The notes under the pieces: model-generated | Seen by the model: the letters and a program-made list of their open reading frames with translations, nothing else | Told to the model about the DNA's origin: nothing | Database searches by the model: none | In this document: positions 1-5,122 of the stretch, one piece after another | How positions within the stretch are numbered: position 1 is the first letter of the stretch | Layout of the letters: every line of letters starts with the position of its first letter | Position numbers and translations under genes: made by a program | Source of the DNA: Gemmataceae bacterium | Lineage (GTDB): Bacteria > Planctomycetota > Planctomycetia > Gemmatales > Gemmataceae | DNA length: 5,122 nucleotides | Assembly (NCBI GenBank): GCA_026418875.1 | Contig: JAOAAM010000200.1 | Coordinates: 1 to 5,122 of the forward strand | Reading direction: 5' to 3'

Positions 1-479
1 GCTTGATTCAAGCGACGGTACGACGCCACGGATTGCACGCCACCGCAAGCCGGATGATCAGCTTGGGCGATCCGCCCGATGTCATTCGTGCCGAGATGGA
101 GTGTGCCTGCCGCTGGACCGCCGTGCTCATGGCGGCATCGACACCGGGAACGAAGTGGCCCGACGTGTGGGATAGAGGCTTGAAATTCCTGCAAGCGACA
201 AACTTCGAGCACGAATGGCGGTCGATGCCCATCGGTTGGTTCACCGGCTACCGTGCCGTCGAGAGTTTTTTGATCCCCGCCGACACCACGCGTGCGATGG
301 AAGAGGCGGTCCCCGTGGTTTGGCTCGGGAACATCGGCGGCGTGACTTGCGCCGATACCATGCTGCCCGCTCCCGCGGGGCCGCAGATCGTGACCTCGAT
401 CGAGATGTGGCCGATCAAACGGGTCAAAGTCGCCGGGGTGACCGTGGATCGGCCGGACATCCTCATCCGAACCAACTGA
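1..479 (+). CDS. M24 (creatinase/prolidase-fold) peptidase-like protein, C-terminal part, probably lacking metal ligands
   Basis: The 5' end lies outside the window; the first full codon is the TTG at position 3, which need not be a start. The 158 visible residues resemble the C-terminal half of 'pita-bread' M24 proteins of the Xaa-Pro aminopeptidase/prolidase type. The markers are EWRSMPIGWFTGYRAVESFL (71-90), which lines up with the usual EWRxHHQGGxTGYxxRE block, then GNIGGVTCADTML (109-121), which lines up with the NPSxxGTKSEDTxL block, and a WP...RPDIL tail (136-153). In catalytic relatives these blocks supply the metal-binding His and Glu. Here the His pair reads Met75-Pro76 and the last Glu reads Ala117, so this is probably a non-catalytic or re-purposed member. 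No frameshift or premature stop is seen. It ends 54 bases before the convergent hydrolase gene. The alignment was made from memory of the family; the fold call is moderate and the exact function unknown. Confidence 0.6.
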   Translation, partial: LIQATVRRHGLHATASRMISLGDPPDVIRAEMECACRWTAVLMAASTPGTKWPDVWDRGLKFLQATNFEHEWRSMPIGWFTGYRAVESFLIPADTTRAMEEAVPVVWLGNIGGVTCADTMLPAPAGPQIVTSIEMWPIKRVKVAGVTVDRPDILIRTN

Positions 480-493
480 GTCACACGTTCCTG

Positions 494-528
494 TCCGCTG
501 GCCGATCGACCGGATGCAGCGGATCGGC
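494..528. terminator. Overlapping inverted repeats between convergent genes, possible bidirectional terminator
   Basis: Two perfect 7-bp inverted repeats overlap in the 54-base gap between convergent stop codons. TCCGCTG (494-500) pairs with CAGCGGA (517-523), and GCCGATC (501-507) pairs with GATCGGC (522-528). The right arms share two bases, so the stems are alternatives. The first can add an inner CCG/CGG pairing (502-504 with 511-513). The position suits a shared terminator, but neither strand shows a T-run after the stem, so it is not a canonical intrinsic terminator. Confidence 0.35.
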
Positions 529-533
529 ACGGC

Positions 534-2408
534 TCACGGCATTACGAGCATGCGGATCGCCGAGTCGTGATACACCCGATGAGTCGCCTTGCGAAAGTCC
601 TCGGGCTTTGCCTCAAAAATGTTCGGCACGAACGTCTGCGGGTTGCGATCCACGAGCGGAAACCAGGTGCTTTGCACTTGAACCATCAGCCGATGGCCGG
701 TGCGGAAGGTGTGGCAGATGTCGGGCAGGGTGAAGGCGACTTCGGTCGGCTCATTCGGGACGAACGGCTCGGGTTTCTCGAAACTGCGACGGAACCGCCC
801 CCGCATCACATCACCCCGGACCAATTGTTGGTATCCCCCAAGGCGAATGCCCGCAGGGTTCGGCTCGGGATCCGGCGCGTCGTCGGGATGCACGTCGATC
901 ACTTTGACGATGAAGTCCGCGTCGGTCCCGGTCGTGGCCACACGCAGCTTCACCTCGATCGGCCCCACGACGGTCAGGTCTTTTTCTAACACGTCGGTTT
1001 GATAAACGAGGACATCCGGCCGTCGGGCGGCGTGGCGATTGTCACCCACCATGTACTCCGGTGCCATGCCGATGTGCGTGCGATCATAAAAGGGCACGGG
1101 CTTGTTTGGGTCGCTGATGTATTCCTCGAACTTTCGAGAATCCATCGGCGGCGTGTCGCTCAAACGTCCATCTCCCGCGAGATACCAGGCTTGCGTTCGA
1201 GCCGCAGCAGGGGGCCACGCCGGATATGAACGCCATTGATTCGTCCCGGTCTCGAACACCCATGCTTTGGGATGCTTGAGGTCGCCCTTGCCTTTAAGGT
1301 GATACTCGAAGAATGGCAGTTCGATCCGTTCGCGGTACTCGGCAGCGGTTTTCACGTGAAAGCGGATGTCACCCAAAGCGTCGCCGTCACCCCGCGCCCA
1401 ACCGCCGTGGTTCCACGGTCCCATGACCAGGATGTTCGACGGCGGAGGCTCGTGGCGCTCGATATTCTTGAATGTTTCCAAGGCACCGAAGAGGTTTTCG
1501 GCATCGAACCAACCCCCCACGGTCATGACGGCGGGACGGATGCGTTTAAGATGCGGCCGCAAATTCCGCGACTGCCAGAACTCGTCGTAGTTCGGGTGGG
1601 CGGCTAATTCCTTCCAGAAGGCGATTTCCCCCTTGAAATACAACCGGTCGGCGTTGGCCAATGGCCCGAGTCGAAGGAAGAAGTCGTAGCCATCCGGTGT
1701 GCCGTGGTCGAATGGCAAGTAAGGAGATTTCTTGATCGGCTCCGGGCGCGGCTTGCCGAAGTTGGCCATGAAATTGAAACAGTGCGGCAGGAACAGGGCC
1801 CCATTATGGTGAAAGTCATCGCCGATGAACCAGTCGTTGATGGGGGCCTGCGGGGAAGCGGCCTTGAGGGCCGGGTGCGCGTCGATCATGCCGGCTGCGA
1901 CATAGAAACCCGGGTAGGAGATGCCCCAGGTGCCGACTTTCCCGTTGTTGTTTGGAACGTTTTTCACCAGCCAGTCGATGGTATCGTAGGTGTCGGAGGC
2001 TTCGTCGATCTGCCCCCGGGATTTGTCGGGGATATGTGGCCGCATGTTGACGAATTCGCCTTCGGACATCCACCGCCCACGAACGTCCTGATAGGCGAAG
2101 ATGTAGCCTTCGCGAGCAAAGAGCATGGATGGACCGAGTTCGTTCGGATACCGATCGATGCCGTAGGGGGCGACGCTGTAGGGAGTGCGTTTCAACAGGA
2201 TGGGCCACGGTCCGTCGGCGCTTTTCGGGACATACACGACGGTGAACAGGCGTTTGCCATCCCGCATCGGAATGCGGTACTCGTACTTGGTGTAAAGCTC
2301 TCGGATGACGACTGGCTGATCGGGGCGAACCAAAGGCCCTTGGGCAGGCAGAGGGTGGGGGCGAATCGCCAGGCAGGATGCGATCAAGAACAGGGTAGGG
2401 AAGCGCAT
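534..2408 (-). CDS. Secreted CocE/NonD-type alpha/beta hydrolase (X-Pro dipeptidyl-peptidase S15 / alpha-amino acid ester hydrolase-like)
   Basis: Complete 624-residue protein, a normal length for the CocE/alpha-amino acid ester hydrolase group, which cleaves acyl esters, amides or X-Pro peptides. An export signal (1-22) carries IASC (9-12), which could be a lipobox, or may be cut near PLPAQ. An S15 alpha/beta-hydrolase domain follows (about 40-345): RTPY with oxyanion-type Tyr77, nucleophile Ser164 in GISYPG, Asp302 in GGWFDAE and His334 in GPWNHGGW. After FFEYHLKGKGD (366-376) comes a PepX_C-type jelly roll to about 615. Triad spacing closely follows the Xanthomonas citri ester hydrolase (Ser174, Asp307, His340). 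Of that enzyme's amino-group-binding carboxylates, Asp198 and Glu304 appear kept, but the third is Asn305. The start is supported by the signal peptide and a GGAG ten bases upstream. It is convergent with the M24-like gene and divergent from htrA. Family is certain; substrate is not. Confidence 0.93.
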   Translation of the reverse strand: MRFPTLFLIASCLAIRPHPLPAQGPLVRPDQPVVIRELYTKYEYRIPMRDGKRLFTVVYVPKSADGPWPILLKRTPYSVAPYGIDRYPNELGPSMLFAREGYIFAYQDVRGRWMSEGEFVNMRPHIPDKSRGQIDEASDTYDTIDWLVKNVPNNNGKVGTWGISYPGFYVAAGMIDAHPALKAASPQAPINDWFIGDDFHHNGALFLPHCFNFMANFGKPRPEPIKKSPYLPFDHGTPDGYDFFLRLGPLANADRLYFKGEIAFWKELAAHPNYDEFWQSRNLRPHLKRIRPAVMTVGGWFDAENLFGALETFKNIERHEPPPSNILVMGPWNHGGWARGDGDALGDIRFHVKTAAEYRERIELPFFEYHLKGKGDLKHPKAWVFETGTNQWRSYPAWPPAAARTQAWYLAGDGRLSDTPPMDSRKFEEYISDPNKPVPFYDRTHIGMAPEYMVGDNRHAARRPDVLVYQTDVLEKDLTVVGPIEVKLRVATTGTDADFIVKVIDVHPDDAPDPEPNPAGIRLGGYQQLVRGDVMRGRFRRSFEKPEPFVPNEPTEVAFTLPDICHTFRTGHRLMVQVQSTWFPLVDRNPQTFVPNIFEAKPEDFRKATHRVYHDSAIRMLVMP

Positions 2409-2418
2409 CGTCGGCAGT

Positions 2419-2422
2419 CTCC
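2419..2422 (-). promoter_or_regulatory. Ribosome-binding site of the CocE-type hydrolase gene
   Basis: On the minus strand GGAG lies ten bases before the ATG at 2408-2406. It is the only good Shine-Dalgarno match there and agrees with the start that gives a signal peptide. Confidence 0.6.
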
Positions 2423-2441
2423 GGGAAGGTCAATGCCATAC

Positions 2442-2470
2442 ATGATCTAATTCGGAAGGGGCCGTCGCAA
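2442..2470 (-). promoter_or_regulatory. Possible sigma70-type promoter for the CocE-type hydrolase gene
   Basis: Read on the minus strand, TTGCGA (2470-2465) and GATCAT (2447-2442) are separated by exactly 17 bases. Each matches the -35/-10 consensus at 4 of 6 positions. This would give a 5' leader of roughly 25-30 bases containing the GGAG. Planctomycete promoters are poorly conserved, so this is tentative. Confidence 0.22.
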
Positions 2471-2486
2471 GGGGTGGGGCTTGCGA
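2465..2486. repeat. Interrupted palindrome in the divergent intergenic region, candidate operator
   Basis: TCGCAAG (2465-2471) and CTTGCGA (2480-2486) are perfect 7-base inverted repeats around the G-rich 8-base spacer GGGTGGGG. The 22-base element lies between the divergent starts of the CocE-type gene and htrA. Its left arm contains the proposed -35 hexamer of the former. Symmetry and position are what a dimeric regulator's binding site would show. No regulator gene is present in the window, so the role is inferred. Confidence 0.4.
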
Positions 2487-2542
2487 ATGGCGGTTGAACC
2501 AAGTAACGAAACGATGTCCCCCGCGGATGCTCTTGGAATGTT

Positions 2543-2546
2543 GGAG
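2543..2546 (+). promoter_or_regulatory. Ribosome-binding site of htrA, decides the start at 2554
   Basis: GGAG lies seven bases before ATG 2554, an ideal distance. The upstream in-frame candidates (TTG 2494, ATG 2527) would add up to 20 residues unlike a signal or anchor and would place the real hydrophobic anchor internally. Confidence 0.65.
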
Positions 2547-2553
2547 TGAGATC

Positions 2554-3660
2554 ATGCAAAAGCTGGCCGGCTACGTGGCGGTGGCTGCCGTCGCCGCCGC
2601 AGTCACCTGGTGGGCCGCCTCGCTGCGTCCCGAAACTCTCCCCGCAGCTCCTCCCGCCTTGCCCGGCGAACCCATCGAATTGTCTCCCGAAGAGCGCACC
2701 TCCGTCGAGGTCTACCAGAACGTCAATCGCAGCGTCGTCAACATCACCACGCGAAGCACCGTCGTGGATGAGATGGGATGGGGCTGGGAAGATCGTTCCG
2801 GGGCGGGTTCGGGGAGCATCCTTGATCGCGCTGGCCACGTCCTGACGAACTTTCATGTCATCGAGGACGCCAGGCAGGTCCGCGTCACGCTCTTCGACGG
2901 CAGCAGCTATGATGCACGTCTGGTCGGCGTGGACCCGAATAACGACTTGGCCGTCTTGCAAATCGAGGCCCCACGGGAAAAGCTCTTTCCGATTACTTGG
3001 GGCGATAGCAACCGCATGCTTGTCGGGATGCGAGTTTACGCGATTGGGAATCCGTTTGGTTTGGATCGAACCCTGACCACCGGCATCGTCAGCAGCTTGA
3101 ACCGAACGTTGCCGACAGGGAACCGTCGAATCATTCGCGGGGTGATTCAGACGGATGCGGCGATCAACCCGGGAAATTCCGGCGGGCCACTGTTGAATCG
3201 GCACGGCCACATGATCGGGATTACGACGGCGATTCTCAGCCGGGTTGGCCAGCATTCGGGGATCGGGATGGCGATCCCCTCGAACACTGCCCGCCGGGTC
3301 GTCGAAGAACTGATCCGGCACGGCAAAATCATTCGCGGCGATTCCGGAATCATCAGTGTCTTCCAGACCGATCGCGGATTGTTGATCTCCCGACTCGATC
3401 CCGAGGGACCGGCGGCGCGAGCGGGCTTGCGCGGGCCACAAGTGCAAACCATCCGCCGCGGCGGACAAATCTATCGCTTCCTCGATCGCTCTAAGGCCGA
3501 CTTGATTATTGCCGTCGATGGGCAAGAGGTCCGTCGGGTGGACGAGATGCAGAGCATCATCGAGAGTAAGCGGCCCGGCGAGAAAGTGACCTTCCGAATC
3601 GTCCGTGAAGGCAGAGTTCTGGATGTGGAAGTGGTCCTCGGCGAAGCGCCCGATAACTGA
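2554..3660 (+). CDS. htrA: HtrA/DegS-like membrane-anchored serine endoprotease with one PDZ domain (S1C family)
   Basis: A 368-residue envelope quality-control protease; S1C family members degrade misfolded proteins or make regulatory cuts in the periplasm. The N-terminal hydrophobic segment (about 6-24), followed by a Pro/Ala-rich linker (26-40), looks like an uncleaved membrane anchor. The trypsin-like domain spans about 50-255. Its triad is complete: His101 in TNFHVIEDA, Asp131 in NNDLAVLQI and Ser209 in NPGNSGGPLLN. GAGSGSIL (83-90), AIGNPFGLD (163-171) and GIGMAIPSN (236-244) are typical family blocks. A single PDZ domain occupies about 265-365. It carries roughly 20 extra residues (295-314, rich in Arg, Gly and Gln) between AARAGLRG and ADLIIAVDG, where ordinary PDZ domains have a two- or three-residue turn. 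One PDZ plus an anchor resembles DegS more than DegP. It is divergent from the CocE-type gene and probably upstream of the S9 peptidase in one transcript. The gene symbol is at family level only. Confidence 0.95.
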   Translation: MQKLAGYVAVAAVAAAVTWWAASLRPETLPAAPPALPGEPIELSPEERTSVEVYQNVNRSVVNITTRSTVVDEMGWGWEDRSGAGSGSILDRAGHVLTNFHVIEDARQVRVTLFDGSSYDARLVGVDPNNDLAVLQIEAPREKLFPITWGDSNRMLVGMRVYAIGNPFGLDRTLTTGIVSSLNRTLPTGNRRIIRGVIQTDAAINPGNSGGPLLNRHGHMIGITTAILSRVGQHSGIGMAIPSNTARRVVEELIRHGKIIRGDSGIISVFQTDRGLLISRLDPEGPAARAGLRGPQVQTIRRGGQIYRFLDRSKADLIIAVDGQEVRRVDEMQSIIESKRPGEKVTFRIVREGRVLDVEVVLGEAPDN

Positions 3661-3780
3661 GGTTCGTTGCGGTTTGGTTCGATGGCTGAATCTAGCGTCC
3701 TGAAGCCGGTAAGAGGCGGGCCGAGCGACGAATCCGTGGGTGGCTCGCGTGCTTGCCTGCTCTTTGGCCGAATCGTGAAA

Positions 3781-3785
3781 GTGAG
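3781..3785 (+). promoter_or_regulatory. Weak ribosome-binding site of the S9 peptidase gene
   Basis: GTGAG lies seven bases before ATG 3793. It is a partial Shine-Dalgarno match. No strong promoter or terminator is evident in the 132-base gap 3661-3792, which is compatible with co-transcription with htrA. Confidence 0.3.
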
Positions 3786-3792
3786 CGTTTCC

Positions 3793-5122
3793 ATGCGATG
3801 TTGGTTGATCGCGGGGCTGTGGCTGGCGGGTGGATGGATCGGCGGCGGGCGTCTGCCTGCCGAGGTCTGGACCCCGGAGCAAATGCTGCAAATGAAACGC
3901 GTGGGCATGGTCGTTCCATCGCCGGATGGCACCGCCGTGGCCTACACCGTCCGCCAAGCGATCGTCGATGCCAATCGCAGCGAATACCTCACGCAGATTT
4001 TTGTCGCTCGTGCGGATGGCTCGCAACGGCGGCAACTCACTCGCTCGAACGTCTCGTCGGATTCCCCGCGATGGTCTCCCGATGGCAAACAAATCGCCTT
4101 CCTGTCCGCTCGCAGTGGAAGACAAGCGATTTGGGTGATTCCTGTGGATGGCGGCGAGGCTGAGTTGCTGGTCGAGATGCGGACTCCCGTGCAAAGTTTT
4201 GCTTGGTCGCCCGATGGTCGATGGATCGCCCTGACGGCCATCGATCCCCCCTCCGCACCCGAGGAGATGGCGGCTCGGGCCAAGGCCGATGTCCGCGTCC
4301 TCGATGAAAGCGAGAAATACTCTCGGCTGTACGTCGTACCCACCCAAGGGGACAAGCCGAAGTCGAACGCGGCTCGTCTCCTCACGCCGGGCAATCGCCA
4401 TGTCACCCCCGATAGCTTCGATTGGTCGCCGGACAGCCAACACCTGGTTTACTCTCACACACGCAGCGGCCGGGCCGATGACTGGACCACCGCCGACATC
4501 GCGGTCGTGCACCTTGCCACGGGCGAGGTGCGGTCTTTGGCGGCGACACCCGCGGCAGAGCTGACTCCCAAGTTCTCCCGCGATGGGCAGTTGATTGCCT
4601 TCGTCAAATCCGACAACCCGCCGACTTGGGCGCAGTCCGGCCGGGTGCACGTGATGAAAAGCGACGGTTCGCAGCCGCGGCCGTTGGCACCGACTGCCGA
4701 TGAACGGCCGACGCTGTTCGGCTGGTCGCCCGATCAGTCCGCCGTGTTGTGCGGCGAGGTGGAACGCACGGTGAGCCGGTTGTTCTGGCTGCCGCTCGAG
4801 GGTTCGCCCAAGCCTTTTAGCACCTGGGAAGGGGCCGCCTCGGGAAATGTCTTTCTCAGCGTTGACGGTCGAAAAGTCGGTTTCGTCTGGGAGTTCATGG
4901 ATCGCCCCGTCGAGGGTTATTTGACGCCGACGGCGGAATTCCGGCCGAGCAACGTGACAGCGCTGCATGCGGATTTCAATCGACCCGTCCCGAAGACGGA
5001 GGTGATCCGATGGAAGTCGCGGGATGGCCTTGAAGTCGAGGGATTGTTGACCCACCCCATGAATTGCGCAACGAACCGCCGCTCGCCGTTGCTGGTCATC
5101 ATTCATGGCGGGCCGGCGGGGG
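3793..5122 (+). CDS. Secreted S9 prolyl-oligopeptidase-type peptidase with seven-bladed propeller, 3'-truncated by the window
   Basis: The frame stays open from ATG 3793 to the window end, giving 443 codons of a protein that in this family usually has 650-700. S9 enzymes (acylaminoacyl-peptidase/dipeptidyl-peptidase types) hydrolyse short peptides that enter through a propeller. A signal peptide (1-23, MRCWLIAGLWLAGG... with probable cleavage after LPA) predicts export. Seven PD40/TolB-like blade motifs are visible: SPDG at 43, WSPDG at 94, WSPDG at 138, WSPDS at 211, FSRDG at 261, WSPDQ at 311 and SVDG at 356. The linker RWKSRDGLEVEGLL (406-419) and LLVIIHGGPAG (433-443) open the alpha/beta-hydrolase domain, HGGP being the oxyanion-hole strand. 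The catalytic Ser, Asp and His lie beyond the window, so activity cannot be judged. Alternative in-frame starts at ATG 3682 and GTG 3781 exist, but only 3793 puts the signal peptide at the N-terminus. Confidence 0.92.
   Translation, partial: MRCWLIAGLWLAGGWIGGGRLPAEVWTPEQMLQMKRVGMVVPSPDGTAVAYTVRQAIVDANRSEYLTQIFVARADGSQRRQLTRSNVSSDSPRWSPDGKQIAFLSARSGRQAIWVIPVDGGEAELLVEMRTPVQSFAWSPDGRWIALTAIDPPSAPEEMAARAKADVRVLDESEKYSRLYVVPTQGDKPKSNAARLLTPGNRHVTPDSFDWSPDSQHLVYSHTRSGRADDWTTADIAVVHLATGEVRSLAATPAAELTPKFSRDGQLIAFVKSDNPPTWAQSGRVHVMKSDGSQPRPLAPTADERPTLFGWSPDQSAVLCGEVERTVSRLFWLPLEGSPKPFSTWEGAASGNVFLSVDGRKVGFVWEFMDRPVEGYLTPTAEFRPSNVTALHADFNRPVPKTEVIRWKSRDGLEVEGLLTHPMNCATNRRSPLLVIIHGGPAG

Noticed and set aside
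215..733. A 172-codon plus-strand open frame spanning the M24-like gene end and the convergent gap
   Set aside because: It is out of frame with the M24-like gene and then antisense to the hydrolase gene. Its composition is Arg/Ala/Ser-rich low complexity, and it has no family motif.
1704..2450. A 248-codon plus-strand open frame opposite the CocE-type gene
   Set aside because: It is wholly antisense to a clear family member with intact catalytic motifs, has no recognisable domain, and is typical of GC-rich shadow frames.
2494..2520. TTGAAC at 2494 (or TTGCGA at 2481) as a plus-strand -35 for htrA
   Set aside because: No acceptable -10 hexamer occurs 16-18 bases downstream of either; the best, TAACGA, matches at two positions only.
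2494..2553. Upstream start of htrA at TTG 2494 or ATG 2527
   Set aside because: ATG 2554 has GGAG at ideal spacing and begins a proper membrane anchor; the extra residues look like intergenic translation.
3722..3747. CGAGC/GCTCG inverted repeat downstream of htrA as a terminator
   Set aside because: The stem is only five base pairs with a 16-base loop and no T-run, which is within chance expectation.
3682..3792. Upstream start of the S9 peptidase at ATG 3682 or GTG 3781
   Set aside because: Either would bury the signal peptide behind extra residues; ATG 3793 gives a standard N-terminal signal.
1816..5106. A 1096-codon open frame on the minus strand, antisense to htrA and the S9 gene
   Set aside because: Its codons are exactly in phase with the sense codons of both plus-strand genes, so it stays open simply because those genes avoid TTA, CTA and TCA. 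The product is Arg/His/Pro-rich, low in recognisable motifs, and overlaps three well-supported genes.

Overview
This is a GC-rich, densely coding bacterial chromosomal window. It holds four protein genes or gene parts, all hydrolases of peptidase-related families, and no RNA genes, mobile elements or CRISPR arrays that I can see. The export signals suggest an envelope or periplasmic setting. The gene set looks most like a planctomycete (perhaps a Gemmata relative): a CocE/X-Pro peptidase-type hydrolase, a membrane-anchored HtrA protease with an enlarged PDZ domain, a secreted S9 prolyl oligopeptidase and an unusual M24-like protein. That placement is inferred from protein style, not from a marker gene.

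Layout from left to right. Positions 1-479 (+) are the C-terminal part of an M24 (creatinase/prolidase-fold) protein whose 5' end lies outside the window; its recognisable metal-ligand positions look substituted. A 54-base convergent gap (480-533) contains two overlapping inverted repeats that may serve as a shared terminator. Positions 534-2408 (-) are a complete secreted CocE/NonD-type alpha/beta hydrolase with its whole catalytic triad. A 145-base divergent gap (2409-2553) carries good ribosome-binding sites for both flanking genes. It also has a 7+7 base interrupted palindrome that coincides with a possible -35 element of the hydrolase gene. Positions 2554-3660 (+) are a complete single-PDZ, membrane-anchored HtrA/DegS-like serine protease. 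After a 132-base gap with no clear terminator, 3793-5122 (+) is the N-terminal 443 codons of an exported S9 prolyl-oligopeptidase-type peptidase: signal peptide, seven-bladed propeller and the first strand of the catalytic domain. It is cut by the window edge before the catalytic serine.

Together the genes suggest extracytoplasmic protein quality control (HtrA) next to peptide or ester hydrolysis (CocE-type and S9). htrA and the S9 gene may be one transcription unit, and the CocE-type gene is divergent from it, so the palindrome could in principle coordinate them. I see no evidence of a novel multi-gene system. The points most worth a second look are the degenerate M24-like protein, the palindrome between the divergent genes, the altered substrate-pocket residue in the CocE-type enzyme and the PDZ insertion.
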